Origin: Ramlibacter humi
GTDB lineage: Bacteria > Pseudomonadota > Gammaproteobacteria > Burkholderiales > Burkholderiaceae_C
Reading direction: 5' to 3'
Assembly: GCF_004681975.1 (NCBI RefSeq)
Contig: NZ_SMLK01000005.1
Location: 124,001-188,000, forward strand
DNA length: 64,000 nt
In this document: positions 38,479-47,807 of the stretch, piece after piece
How positions within the stretch are numbered: the first letter of the stretch is position 1
How the letters are laid out: every line of letters starts with the position of its first letter
Notes under the pieces: model-generated
The model's database searches: none
Told to the model about the DNA's origin: nothing
Seen by the model: only the letters and a program-made list of their open reading frames with translations
Made by a program: the position numbers and the translations under genes

Positions 38479-39684
38479 CTAAGAGCGGGCCGCCGCGCCG
38501 CGCGGGGTGAGCGCCGAACATCCCCACGCCAGGAGCAGGCCGGCCAATGCGCACGCGCCGGTCACGGTCCAGCTCCATTGCCAGCCGCCGGTTCGCGCGG
38601 CCACCCAGGCGACCAGGGGCGGTCCCGAGAACTGCCCGAACGCGGACCACTGCTGCATCCAGCCGACGGTGGTGGAGACCGTGGTCTCGTCGGGGGCGAA
38701 GCGCACTGCCAGCGAGAACAAGGTGCCCGGGATCACGCCGCCGACGGACGAGAACGCCAGCACGGCCGCGAAGCGCGCGAGCGCTCCCGTGCCTTGCATG
38801 GGCAGCACTTCGGCGAAAGCGAGCGTGCTGCCCACGCCCATGGTGACGAAGCCGATCGCCAGCAGCCGCGCGGCGGGAACACCACGCTGCAGCAGCCGGC
38901 CCGACGCCATGTTGCCGGTCATGTTCACCGCGGCGGCCAACGCCGTGGCGATGGCGGCGGTGCCCGGCGCGATGCCCGCGGCGCGGTAGATCGAAGGCAG
39001 GAACCCGATGACCGAGAGCCACTGCGCGGAATAGACGCCGAACGCCAGCGCCACCAGCCAGGGGCCGCGCGCCGTCACTGTCCTGAGAATGCGCGCGCGC
39101 CACGACGACACGGAAGACGCCATGCGCGGATCCGGCGGCAGCGCCCGCGCAAGCCACAAACCCATCGCCAGCGAAACGCCGCCCAGCAGCCACCACCACG
39201 CGGGCCAGCCCGCCCATGCCATCCACGCGGGGCCGCACAGCAGTGCGAGCGCGGTGGCGAATGGCATGTACGCGCCCCACACGCCGAGCATGGCGCTCAT
39301 GCGTTGCGGTGGCACAAGCCGGCGGATCAGCGCCGGCGCGGGCATGGAGGCGAGCAGGAAGCCCAGGCCTTCGACCGCACGCAACGCGAGCAGCGGCGCC
39401 GCGCCGTGCGCGAAACCGCCCAGCACGCTGGCCCCACCCGCAAGCAGCAGGCCGGCCACCATCGTGCGCTTGAGGCCCACCGCATCGGCCGCCAATCCGC
39501 AGACCAGCCCCAGCGCCATGCCCGCGAACTGCACCAGCGACAGCAGGAACCCGGCCTGCACGAGCGAGAGCCCGAGTTCCGCCTGCAGCAACGGCAAGGC
39601 CGGCGGCAGCTTGCCCACGTGCACGGCCGCCGCCACGCCGCCCAGCACCACCAGCCAGGCCTGCGCGATGCCGCGGCCCGTCAC
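38479..39684 (-). CDS. MFS transporter (CynX/NimT-like)
   Basis: 401-residue major facilitator with twelve predicted helices. The loop GLAADAVGLKRTMVAGLLLA corresponds to the MFS loop 2-3 motif. Substrate unknown. The start is GTG 39684, overlapping the dgt stop by 4 bp. It lies at the end of a dgt-MFS pair. Confidence 0.85.
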   Translation of the reverse strand: MTGRGIAQAWLVVLGGVAAAVHVGKLPPALPLLQAELGLSLVQAGFLLSLVQFAGMALGLVCGLAADAVGLKRTMVAGLLLAGGASVLGGFAHGAAPLLALRAVEGLGFLLASMPAPALIRRLVPPQRMSAMLGVWGAYMPFATALALLCGPAWMAWAGWPAWWWLLGGVSLAMGLWLARALPPDPRMASSVSSWRARILRTVTARGPWLVALAFGVYSAQWLSVIGFLPSIYRAAGIAPGTAAIATALAAAVNMTGNMASGRLLQRGVPAARLLAIGFVTMGVGSTLAFAEVLPMQGTGALARFAAVLAFSSVGGVIPGTLFSLAVRFAPDETTVSTTVGWMQQWSAFGQFSGPPLVAWVAARTGGWQWSWTVTGACALAGLLLAWGCSALTPRGAAARS

Positions 39685-40811
39685 GGGAGCGCCCGCCGGC
39701 CGGTCAGCCGCTCGTGCTCGCGCGCGGCGAAGCGGTCCGTCATGCCGGCGATGTAGTCGGCGACCGCGCGCTCGCGGTCTTCGCGCGCATCGAAGCCGCC
39801 GCCCATCTCGGCCGGCGCCTGCAGGAAAGCGGCGAACAGCTCGCGCACCACGTCCTTGGCGCGCCCGGTGGTCTCCATCACCTGCGGGTGGCGGTACAGG
39901 TTGCGCAGCAGGAACTGCTTGAGCACGCCCGATTCGGCCTGCATCGCGGGGCTGAAGCGCACCAGCGGGCCGGCGAGACGCGCTTCGTCGGTGCTGGACA
40001 GGCCCGCGTCCATCAGGGCCTGGCCGGTGGCGGCGATGACGTCATACACCTGCGCGCTGAGCATGCGCCGGATGGATTCGTACAGCACGCGGCGGCCCTG
40101 CAGGTTCGGGTGCTCGGCCAGCGCGCGGTCGCGGTAGCGCGCGAAGAGCGGCACCGCTTCCAGCTGCTCCAGCGTGATGAGGCCCGAGCGCACGCCGTCG
40201 TCGATGTCGTGCGCGTTGTAGGCGATCTCGTCGGCCAGGTTGCACAGCTGCGCCTCCAGGCTGGGCTGCGTGCGCTCGAGGAAGCGGCGGCCGACGCCGC
40301 CCGGCTCGTGCGCTTCCAGCTTCTGCGCGTTGGCGCGCGAGCAGTGCTTGAGGATGCCTTCGCGGCTCTCGAAACTGAGGTTCAGGCCATCGAAGGCCGG
40401 GTAGCGTTCCTCCAGCTTGTCGACCACGCGCAGGCTTTGCAGGTTGTGCTCGAAGCCGCCGTGGTCCTGCATGCATTCGTTCAGCGCGTCCTGGCCGGCG
40501 TGGCCGAAAGGCGTGTGGCCCAGGTCGTGCGCCAGCGCGATGGCTTCGACCAGGTCCTCGTTCAGGTCCAGTGAGCGCGCCACCGAGCGGCCCAGCTGCG
40601 CCACCTCCAGCGAATGCGTCAGCCGCGTGCGGAACAGGTCGCCTTCGTGGTTCAGGAAGACCTGCGTCTTGTAGACCAGCCGCCGGAAGGCGGTGGAATG
40701 CACGATGCGGTCGCGGTCGCGCTGAAAGGCCGTGCGCGTGGGCGCCGGCGCTTCGGGGTGGCGCCGGCCGCGGGAGCGGCTGGGGTCGCAGGCGTAGGAA
40801 GCCAGGGCCAT
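39681..40811 (-). CDS. dgt: Deoxyguanosinetriphosphate triphosphohydrolase-like protein
   Basis: 376-residue HD-domain dNTPase that releases triphosphate from dNTPs. The metal motif is split as HSLEVAQLG and AHDLGHTPFGHAGQDAL, with RTAFQRDRDRIVHSTAFRRL in front. ATG 40811 follows shortly after the aroB stop (11 bp gap). The frame continues upstream only as an aroB shadow. Confidence 0.95.
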   Translation of the reverse strand: MALASYACDPSRSRGRRHPEAPAPTRTAFQRDRDRIVHSTAFRRLVYKTQVFLNHEGDLFRTRLTHSLEVAQLGRSVARSLDLNEDLVEAIALAHDLGHTPFGHAGQDALNECMQDHGGFEHNLQSLRVVDKLEERYPAFDGLNLSFESREGILKHCSRANAQKLEAHEPGGVGRRFLERTQPSLEAQLCNLADEIAYNAHDIDDGVRSGLITLEQLEAVPLFARYRDRALAEHPNLQGRRVLYESIRRMLSAQVYDVIAATGQALMDAGLSSTDEARLAGPLVRFSPAMQAESGVLKQFLLRNLYRHPQVMETTGRAKDVVRELFAAFLQAPAEMGGGFDAREDRERAVADYIAGMTDRFAAREHERLTGRRALP

Positions 40812-40822
40812 GCCGCGCGCGC

Positions 40823-41923
40823 TCAGGCCGTGCAGTGCGCCAGCACCTCGCGCACCATGGCTTCCGGCGCGGGCCGCATCGCCGCGCGGCCGGGCTGCTC
40901 GATGACCACGAAGCGGATGTCGCCGCCCTCGGCCTTCTTGTCCAGGCGCATCAGGTCCAGGTAGCGGTCCTCGCCCAGCCTGGGGCCGCGCACGGGAAGC
41001 TGCGCACGCTGCAGCAACGCGGTGAGCCTCTGCGCGAAAGCGGCATCCACCAGGCCGAGGCGCCGCGACAGCTCGATGCCCATCGCCATGCCGCAGCCCA
41101 CGGCTTCGCCGTGCAGCCACTCACCGTACCCCAGGCCCGCTTCGATGGCATGGCCGAAGGTGTGACCGAAATTCAGGATGGCCCGCAGGCCGCCTTCGCG
41201 CTCGTCCTGCGCCACGACCCTGGCCTTGATCTCGCAGCTGCGGCGCACCGCGTGCGCCACGGCCGCCGGTTCTCGCCGCATCAGCGCGTCGAGGTTGGCC
41301 TCGATCCAGTCGAGGAACTCCATGTCGGCGATCGGACCGTACTTGATCACTTCGGCCAGGCCCGCGCTGAACTCGCGCGCGGGCAGCGTGTCCAGCGTGT
41401 CGAGGTCGCACACGACGCGCACCGGCTGGTAGAACGCGCCGATCATGTTCTTGCCGAGCGGGTGGTTGATCGCGGTCTTGCCGCCGACCGAGGAATCCAC
41501 CTGCGCCAGCAGCGTGGTGGGCACCTGCACGAAAGGCACGCCCCGCATGTAGCAGGCGGCCGCGAAGCCGGTCATGTCGCCGACCACGCCGCCGCCCAGT
41601 GCGAACAGCACGGTCTTGCGGTCGCTGTGGCGCGACAGCAGCGCGTCGAACACCAGGTTCAGCGTCTGCCAGTCCTTGTGCGATTCGCCATCGGGCAGGG
41701 TCACCTGGTGCACATCACGGAAGTGCGGCTTCAGCGCTTCGGTGAGCGAACGCAGGTAGAGCGGCGCGACCGTGGTGTTGGTCACCACCATCGCACTCGA
41801 CGCCTTGGGCAGGCCCGACCAGGTGCCGGCGGCGCCCAGCAGCCCATGACCGATGACGATGGGGTAGGCGCGATCGCCCAGATCGATGGGGACTTCGTGC
41901 AGGACGGCAGGCGCGGCGGACAT
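40823..41923 (-). CDS. aroB: 3-dehydroquinate synthase AroB
   Basis: Second shikimate-pathway step, an NAD- and zinc-dependent enzyme. 366 residues: [41 protein letters not shown], the [16 protein letters not shown] active-site block, and [12 protein letters not shown] with zinc-binding His. It follows aroK by 27 bp. Confidence 0.98.
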   Translation of the reverse strand: MSAAPAVLHEVPIDLGDRAYPIVIGHGLLGAAGTWSGLPKASSAMVVTNTTVAPLYLRSLTEALKPHFRDVHQVTLPDGESHKDWQTLNLVFDALLSRHSDRKTVLFALGGGVVGDMTGFAAACYMRGVPFVQVPTTLLAQVDSSVGGKTAINHPLGKNMIGAFYQPVRVVCDLDTLDTLPAREFSAGLAEVIKYGPIADMEFLDWIEANLDALMRREPAAVAHAVRRSCEIKARVVAQDEREGGLRAILNFGHTFGHAIEAGLGYGEWLHGEAVGCGMAMGIELSRRLGLVDAAFAQRLTALLQRAQLPVRGPRLGEDRYLDLMRLDKKAEGGDIRFVVIEQPGRAAMRPAPEAMVREVLAHCTA

Positions 41924-41950
41924 GGGCCGCAGTTTAAGCGGCGGCGCGGA

Positions 41951-42478
41951 TCAGCCGGCCGGCAGCACGCCCGCCAGTTCCAGTTGCATCAGGACCATGT
42001 TCACCAGCGTGGGCACCGAAGGGCGCCCGGTCTCGATGGTGAAGTGCGCGACCTCGCGGTACAGGGGGTCGCGATCGGCGTGCAGCTGGCGCAGGCGCGC
42101 CAGCGGGTCCGCCACCTGCAGCAGCGGGCGCTGCGTGTCGTGCCGCAGCCGCCGCCACAGTTCCTCGGGCGAGGACCGCAGGTAGATCACGTGGCCGGCC
42201 GAGTGCAGCACCTGGCGGTTGGCATCGCGCAGGACCGCGCCGCCGCCGGTGGCCAGCACCGTGTCGGGCGCACCGGCCAGTTCTGCCAGCACCTGCTGCT
42301 CCAGGTCGCGGAAGGACGCCTCGCCTTCGCGTTCGAAAAACTCGCGGATCGAGCAGCCGATGCGGCGCTCGATCTCGTGGTCGGAATCGTGGAAGGGAAG
42401 CTGGAGCCGCCGCGCGAGCGAGCGGCCCACCGTGGATTTGCCGGAGCCGGGCAGGCCCACGAGGACGAGGCTGCGCAC
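41951..42478 (-). CDS. aroK: Shikimate kinase AroK
   Basis: Phosphorylates shikimate. 175 residues with Walker [10 protein letters not shown] (8-16), the shikimate-binding DHEIERRIG, and the [11 protein letters not shown] loop. GTG start at 42478. It lies between pilQ (22 bp) and aroB, the usual pilQ-aroK-aroB arrangement. Confidence 0.97.
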   Translation of the reverse strand: MRSLVLVGLPGSGKSTVGRSLARRLQLPFHDSDHEIERRIGCSIREFFEREGEASFRDLEQQVLAELAGAPDTVLATGGGAVLRDANRQVLHSAGHVIYLRSSPEELWRRLRHDTQRPLLQVADPLARLRQLHADRDPLYREVAHFTIETGRPSVPTLVNMVLMQLELAGVLPAG

Positions 42479-42500
42479 GCCCGCGGGCCCGGCCGGACCG

Positions 42501-44597
42501 TCAGCGCGCGGCGCTGCGGTCGGACACCATCTTGGGCGTGATGAAGACCAGCATCTCCTGCTTGCTGGCGGTGCGCTGGCGGTTCTTGAACAGATTGCCC
42601 GCCACCGGAATGTCGCCCAGCACCGGCACCTTGGCTTCGGTTTCGGATTCGCTCAGCTCGAAGATGCCGCCGATGACGACGGTGCCGCCGTTCTCCACCA
42701 GCACCTGGGTGCGGATGTGCTTGGTGTTGATGGCCACGCCCTGCGCGGTCACTTCACCCTTGCTGTCCTTGCTGATGTCCAGGTCCAGGATGATGTTGCC
42801 TTCCGGCGTGATCTGCGGCGTGACTTCCAGCTTCAGCGTGGCACGGCGGAAAGCCACCGACGTGGCGCCGCTGGAGGTGGCCTGCTGGTACGGGAATTCC
42901 GTGCCCTGCTCGATCAGCGCCTTGGTCTGGTCCGCCGTGACGATGCGGGGGCTGGACACCAGCTTGCCCTTGCCGTCGGCTTCGAGCGCCGAGATCTCCA
43001 GGTTCAGCAGGCGGCTGAGGCTGGAAGAGAACAGCGACACCGCGAAGCTGGCGGCGGGGAAGCCGCCGGCGCCGGAGGATGGCAGGCTGACGAAGTCGCC
43101 CGCCGTGGTGCCGAGATTGATGCCCAGTTCCGGCGTGGCGCCCGAGGGGACGTTGGGGTTGATGTACGTGGCACCAACCATGGCATGGTTGGTGGTGTTC
43201 AACGGCCGCCCGCCCAGGCGCACGCCCAGCGACTTGCCGAACGTGTCGGAGGCTTCGACGATGCGCGCCTCGATCAGCACCTGGCGCACCGCGATGTCCA
43301 GCTTGCCGATCAGCGTCTGCACCTGCTGCAGGCGCGACGGGATGTCGGTGACGAACAGCTGGTTGGTGCGCGGCTCGGCGATGACGCTGCCGCGCGTGCT
43401 CAGGATGCGCGCGGCTCCCGTGCCGGCGGTGATCTGGGTCGCGATGTCCGCCGCCTTGGTGTAGTTCAGCTGGAAGGACTGCGTGCGAAGCGGTTCCAGG
43501 TTCTGGATGGCGGCCTGCGATTCCAGTTCCAGCTTTTCCTTGGCGGCGATCTCGTCCTTGGGCGCGATCCACAGCACGTTGCCGTTCTTGCGCATGCCCA
43601 GGCCCTTGGCCTGCAGGATGATGTCCAGCGCCTGGTCCCAGGGCACGTCCTTCAGGCGCAGCGTGACGCCGCCGCTGACGGAATCGGACGTGACGATGTT
43701 GAAGTTGGTGAAGTCGGCGATCACCTGCAGCAGCGAGCGAACTTCGATGTTCTGGAAGTTGAGCGACAGTTTCTCGCCGTTGAAGCCCGGGCCCTGGGTC
43801 AGCTTGGACGGGTCGTTCTTCTGCTGGCGCACCTCGACGACGAACTGGTTGTCGCTCTGGTAGGCGCTGTGCTCCCACTGTCCCTTGGGGTCGATGACAA
43901 CGCGCACGCGGTCGCCGGCCTGGAAGGTGGTGACCGTCTGCACCGGCGTGCCGAAGTCGGACACGTCCAGGCGGCGGCGCAGGCCTTCGGGCAGCGTCGA
44001 CTTCAGGAACTCGACGACGAGCTGCTGGCCTTGCTGCTTGATGTCCACGCCCACCTGGTTGCTGGGCAGGTCGACGACCACGCGGCCGGCGCTGTCGGGC
44101 CCGCGGCGGAAGTCCAGGTCCTTGATAGGCTGGGTATCGCGGTTGCGGCTTTCGGCGAAAGCGCTGGTCTGCGCGGTCACCGGCGCGGCGGCGACGGCCA
44201 CCGGGTCCAGCGAGACCAGCAGCGACTTGCCCTGCAGTTGCGCCTTGTAGCCGGTGGCGGCCTTGAGGTTCAGCACCAGGCGCGTGCGGTCACCCGCCGT
44301 GACGACGTTGACGGAGCGCAGGTTGCCCTGGTTCAAGTCCACGGCCGAGCGGCCCATGCCGTTGGTGGCGCCGGGGATGTCCAGCGCGATGCGCGCCGGG
44401 CTCTGGATGGTGAAGCCGGCCGGCACCGCCGGCAGCGGTTGCGAGAAGTCGATGCGCACGACTTCGACGCCACCCTGCACCGAGCTGCTGACGTTCTCGA
44501 CGGCGGTCTGCGCCGCGGCCGAGAAGCTGGCGCAAACCGCGAGCAGCCCTCCCACGCAGGCAGTGAGCAGTCGCCATATGGATTGTTGTTGGTTCAT
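42501..44597 (-). CDS. pilQ: Type IV pilus secretin PilQ
   Basis: Outer-membrane secretin through which the type IV pilus exits. 698 residues with a signal peptide ending near SAAAQ, two AMIN-like domains, the secretin N-domain ([20 protein letters not shown]) and the C-terminal secretin barrel ([29 protein letters not shown]). It starts at ATG 44597, overlapping pilP by 4 bp. It is a possible exit port for the filamentous prophage in this window. Confidence 0.98.
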   Translation of the reverse strand: MNQQQSIWRLLTACVGGLLAVCASFSAAAQTAVENVSSSVQGGVEVVRIDFSQPLPAVPAGFTIQSPARIALDIPGATNGMGRSAVDLNQGNLRSVNVVTAGDRTRLVLNLKAATGYKAQLQGKSLLVSLDPVAVAAAPVTAQTSAFAESRNRDTQPIKDLDFRRGPDSAGRVVVDLPSNQVGVDIKQQGQQLVVEFLKSTLPEGLRRRLDVSDFGTPVQTVTTFQAGDRVRVVIDPKGQWEHSAYQSDNQFVVEVRQQKNDPSKLTQGPGFNGEKLSLNFQNIEVRSLLQVIADFTNFNIVTSDSVSGGVTLRLKDVPWDQALDIILQAKGLGMRKNGNVLWIAPKDEIAAKEKLELESQAAIQNLEPLRTQSFQLNYTKAADIATQITAGTGAARILSTRGSVIAEPRTNQLFVTDIPSRLQQVQTLIGKLDIAVRQVLIEARIVEASDTFGKSLGVRLGGRPLNTTNHAMVGATYINPNVPSGATPELGINLGTTAGDFVSLPSSGAGGFPAASFAVSLFSSSLSRLLNLEISALEADGKGKLVSSPRIVTADQTKALIEQGTEFPYQQATSSGATSVAFRRATLKLEVTPQITPEGNIILDLDISKDSKGEVTAQGVAINTKHIRTQVLVENGGTVVIGGIFELSESETEAKVPVLGDIPVAGNLFKNRQRTASKQEMLVFITPKMVSDRSAAR

Positions 44598-45136
44598 CTC
44601 GACCTCTCTTGCAATTGGAGCGTCGCGGTGCGCTCGATCCACTCGCCCGCGGCGTCCTGCACGATTTCGCGCAGCGTGACTTCGTTCTCGCCGACCTTGA
44701 CGATCTTTCCGTAGTTCTGGCCCAGGTATTGGCCGGGGCGCACCTGGTACAGCAGGTTGTCCACCTTGACCAGCGCCACCGGCTGGCCCTGCTTGACCAG
44801 GCTGCCGACCATGGACATGGCGTCCAGCGGGTAGGCTTCCAGCGGCTCCTTGCGGCGCGAAAGCTCGGGCGCCACGAGGGCCGAACTGGCCGTGGATTGC
44901 GCGGTCTCGCGCTTGAGCGCCTGGGTGAGCTTCTGGTTGCTGAAAGGGTCGAAGGCGTTGGCCTGCGTGTAGGCCTGAGGGACGAATTTCTTCGGCTCGG
45001 GAATTGGCTGCACCTTCGGACGCGTTTGCGCGCGCTGTTGGGCCATCCACTGCTGGATTTCCTCCTGGTTGGAGGCGCCGCAACCGGCCAGCAGTACGGC
45101 GACCGATGCAAGCGCGGCGAAGCGGATCGTGCTCAT
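44594..45136 (-). CDS. pilP: Type IV pilus lipoprotein PilP
   Basis: 180-residue inner-membrane lipoprotein linking PilMNO to PilQ. Signal and lipobox SVAVLLAGCG, a Pro/Glu-rich linker, then a C-terminal beta domain (YPLDAMSMVGSLVKQGQPVA, YLGQNYGKIVKVGENEVTL). It overlaps pilO and pilQ by 4 bp. Confidence 0.97.
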   Translation of the reverse strand: MSTIRFAALASVAVLLAGCGASNQEEIQQWMAQQRAQTRPKVQPIPEPKKFVPQAYTQANAFDPFSNQKLTQALKRETAQSTASSALVAPELSRRKEPLEAYPLDAMSMVGSLVKQGQPVALVKVDNLLYQVRPGQYLGQNYGKIVKVGENEVTLREIVQDAAGEWIERTATLQLQERSR

Positions 45137-45801
45137 TTCTTGGCTCCAGGGGCGGCCTTGCGCTGCTTCTGCACCTCGTCGGCATCGAGGTAGCGGAAGG
45201 TCTTGGCCTGTGCCTCCATCACCAGCAAGCCCTCACGGCCAGGCGTGAGGACCAGGTTGTTCAGCGTCACGATGCGGGACAGATTGGCGATGTCGGACGC
45301 AAAAGCACCCACGTCGTGGTAGCGGCCGGTGACGCGCAGCGCGATGGGCAGCTCCGCGTAGTACTCCTTGACGTTGACCTGGCCGGGTCGGAACAGATCG
45401 AAATTCAGGCTGCGGCCCAGGCCGGCCTGGTTGATGTCAGACAGCAAAGCGTCCATCTCCGCCTTGCTGGGCAGCTGCTTTTCCAGCTGGGTCACGTACG
45501 TCTGGACCTGTTCGCGCTGGCGCTTCAGCGCGTCCAGGTTGATGGCCTGGCCGAGCTTTTTCGTGTAGTCCTCCTTCAGCGCCTTCTCCTTGGACAGCTC
45601 GCCTTCGAGCTCGGCATCGGAGTTGGACAGCCAGACGAACCACAGCGCGACGACGATCAGGATCATCAGCGCGAGGCAGGCGAGCAGGCGCGGCAGCAGG
45701 GGCCAGGTGGCGGGGTCGTTCGGGTTCAGTCCCCGGAACTGGCCGACGATCTTCTGCTGCAGGGCGGCGAAGTCGATCTTGGAAGCGGCGGTGGTGGCCA
45801 T
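45133..45801 (-). CDS. pilO: Type IV pilus alignment protein PilO
   Basis: 222 residues: one N-terminal membrane helix (LLACLALMILIVVALWFVW), a coiled coil (ELSKEKALKEDYTKKLGQAI) and a ferredoxin-like C-terminal fold. It forms heterodimers with PilN. It lies 5 bp after pilN. Confidence 0.97.
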   Translation of the reverse strand: MATTAASKIDFAALQQKIVGQFRGLNPNDPATWPLLPRLLACLALMILIVVALWFVWLSNSDAELEGELSKEKALKEDYTKKLGQAINLDALKRQREQVQTYVTQLEKQLPSKAEMDALLSDINQAGLGRSLNFDLFRPGQVNVKEYYAELPIALRVTGRYHDVGAFASDIANLSRIVTLNNLVLTPGREGLLVMEAQAKTFRYLDADEVQKQRKAAPGAKK

Positions 45802-45806
45802 GGCGG

Positions 45807-46454
45807 TCAGGTCTTGGCCGGCGACGACGCAGGCGCCGCGGCGGAGGAAGCGGGGACGGCGGCCGAGGCGGCGCCGGCGGCCTTCTGCACTTCGCTGGAG
45901 CGCAGCAGGCGCACGCGCATCGTGAAGTTGGCGACGCGGCGCTGGTCGCGCGGCCCAAGGGCCACGGTGCCGGCGACGATCTCGATCAGCTCGGGCTTCG
46001 TCAGGTAAGGGCTGTTGTTGCCCAGGTTGCGCAGCAGCTCGGACACGCGCTCGTTGGACTGCGCAACGCCACTGATGCTGACCACCTGGTTTTCCTGGCG
46101 GACGCTGGAGATGAAGACACCGTCGGGCAGCTGGTGCACCAGCTCGTTGAGCAGGTGCACGGGCATGTTGCGGTCGGCCTGGAGGTCTTCCACGGCCTGC
46201 TGGCGGGCGCGCAGGGCGGCGATCTCTTCCTGCAGGGTGGAGATCTCCTTGATCTGCCCTTCCAGGTGCTTGATCTCGGACTGCAGCACCGCGTTCTTGC
46301 CTTGCTGCCCGGAAATCTGGGCGGCATACCAGAGGAACACCGCACCGGCGATGACGCCGCCGAACAGCGCCGCGACGCCGAGCGAGGCGAAGAAGGATTC
46401 GCGCTTGCGCTTGCGTGCCGCTTCGCGGTGCGGCAGCAGGTTGATCAGGATCAC
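45807..46454 (-). CDS. pilN: Type IV pilus alignment protein PilN
   Basis: 215 residues beginning MILINLLPHREAARKRKRES (GTG start); this N-terminus binds PilM. A membrane helix, a coiled coil (LEGQIKEISTLQEEIAALRA) and an Ala/Ser/Pro tail follow. It overlaps pilM by 4 bp. Confidence 0.97.
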   Translation of the reverse strand: MILINLLPHREAARKRKRESFFASLGVAALFGGVIAGAVFLWYAAQISGQQGKNAVLQSEIKHLEGQIKEISTLQEEIAALRARQQAVEDLQADRNMPVHLLNELVHQLPDGVFISSVRQENQVVSISGVAQSNERVSELLRNLGNNSPYLTKPELIEIVAGTVALGPRDQRRVANFTMRVRLLRSSEVQKAAGAASAAVPASSAAAPASSPAKT

Positions 46455-47530
46455 TGCAGGAACCTCCGCATGGCCAGGCCGCAGGACGTCAGGTACGACG
46501 GGGCTTCGCGGCGCATGCGCTTTTCGCGCACGCCTTCACCGATGTGCATGCCGTCGAACGGGTTGGCCAGCGCGCAGGGGAAGGATGTCTGCGCGGTCAC
46601 CGCCTCGTTCAGGCCGGGCAGCGCCGCCGAACCGCCGGCCAGCATGATCTGGTCGACCTTGTTGTGCGGCGTGCTGGTGAAGAAGAACTGCAGGGCGCGG
46701 GCGACTTCCTGCGCCATGCTGTCGACGAAGGGCTTGAGCACGGCCGACTCGTAGTCGTCGGGCAGCTCGCCGCTGCGCTTCTTGCTCTCGGCCTCCTCGG
46801 GCGAGAAGCCGTACTGGCGCACGATCAGCTGGGTGAGCTGGGCGCCGCCGAAGGCCTGGTCGCGGTCGTACAGCACCTCGTCGTTGCGGATCACCTGCAT
46901 GCTGGTGGTGAAGGCGCCGACCTCGAACAGGGCGACCATGGTGTCCGTGCCGCCGTTGGGCAGGGACTGGATCAGGCGGCCGGCAGCCAGCCGCGAAGCG
47001 TAGGACTCGACGTCGATGATCACCGGCTTCAGGCCGGCCGCCTCGGCCAGGCCCTGGCGGTCCTGGACCTTTTCCTTGCGGGAGGCGGCGATCAGCACCT
47101 CGATGTCGCCCGCCGAAGTGGGGCTGGGCCCGACCACGCAGAAGTCGAGGCTCACTTCCTCCAGCGAGAAGGGGATGTACTGGTTGGCTTCGGTCTGGAC
47201 CTGGATCTCCAGCTCCGACTCGGTCATGCCGCCCGGCAGCATGATCTTCTTCGTGATGACGGCCGAGGGCGGCAGGGCCATGGCCACGTTGCGGGTGCGC
47301 GTTCCGCTCTTCTTGATGAGCCTGCGCATCGCCTCGGCCACTTCGTCGAACTTCTCGACGTTGCCGTCGGTGATCCAGCCGCGCTCCAGCGGTTCCATGG
47401 CGCAGCGCTCCAGCACGAGCGTGCCGGACTTGTCGCGGCCGAGCTCGACCAGCTTCACGCTGGATGAACTGATGTCCAGGCCCAGCAATGGCGCGGGGCC
47501 CCGGCTAAACAACGGTCCAAGATCCAACAC
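46451..47530 (-). CDS. pilM: Type IV pilus assembly ATPase-like PilM
   Basis: 359-residue actin-like (FtsA-fold) cytoplasmic protein that recruits PilN. Nucleotide-binding blocks LLGLDISSSSVKLVELG, GGMTESELEIQVQTEANQY and DQIMLAGGSAALPGLN are visible. The GTG start at 47530 is preferred because CAGGAGACC lies directly before it; the longer frame to 47596 has no such site. First gene of pilMNOPQ. Confidence 0.95.
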   Translation of the reverse strand: MLDLGPLFSRGPAPLLGLDISSSSVKLVELGRDKSGTLVLERCAMEPLERGWITDGNVEKFDEVAEAMRRLIKKSGTRTRNVAMALPPSAVITKKIMLPGGMTESELEIQVQTEANQYIPFSLEEVSLDFCVVGPSPTSAGDIEVLIAASRKEKVQDRQGLAEAAGLKPVIIDVESYASRLAAGRLIQSLPNGGTDTMVALFEVGAFTTSMQVIRNDEVLYDRDQAFGGAQLTQLIVRQYGFSPEEAESKKRSGELPDDYESAVLKPFVDSMAQEVARALQFFFTSTPHNKVDQIMLAGGSAALPGLNEAVTAQTSFPCALANPFDGMHIGEGVREKRMRREAPSYLTSCGLAMRRFLQ

Positions 47531-47761
47531 GGTCTCCTGAGGCTCTTTCAAGCCGTGACAAAACTTAAGATTCCACTTGAATGCTAGCAGTAACATCCTT
47601 GTCGCCCAAAGACTTTTCCGGATTGCTCAGCCGTTGACCGTTGCCAAAATCCGACGCGGATGCCACCTCATGCGCAGGCTTGTGGTGGCTCTGCAGTGCC
47701 ACCCCCTGAGATCGGCTTTGCGGGCGTTTTCCAGCCCGACAGTCGCCTGTTGACCCGTTCC

Positions 47762-47767
47762 TATAAT
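47762..47767 (+). promoter_or_regulatory. Putative -10 element of the PBP1A gene
   Basis: TATAAT about 40 bp upstream of the PBP1A start. The nearby TTGACC at 47750-47755 is only 6 bp away and cannot be its -35, so any -35 is weak. The 277-bp pilM/PBP1A intergenic region contains no other feature that I can support. Confidence 0.4.
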
Positions 47768-47807
47768 GGTTCCGGGCCGCCCCCACCGTTGTTTCAAGTC
47801 CACCCAC

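Noticed and set aside
47750-47767. TTGACC plus TATAAT as a sigma70 promoter for PBP1A
   Set aside because: Only 6 bp separate the two hexamers; the spacing is impossible for one promoter.
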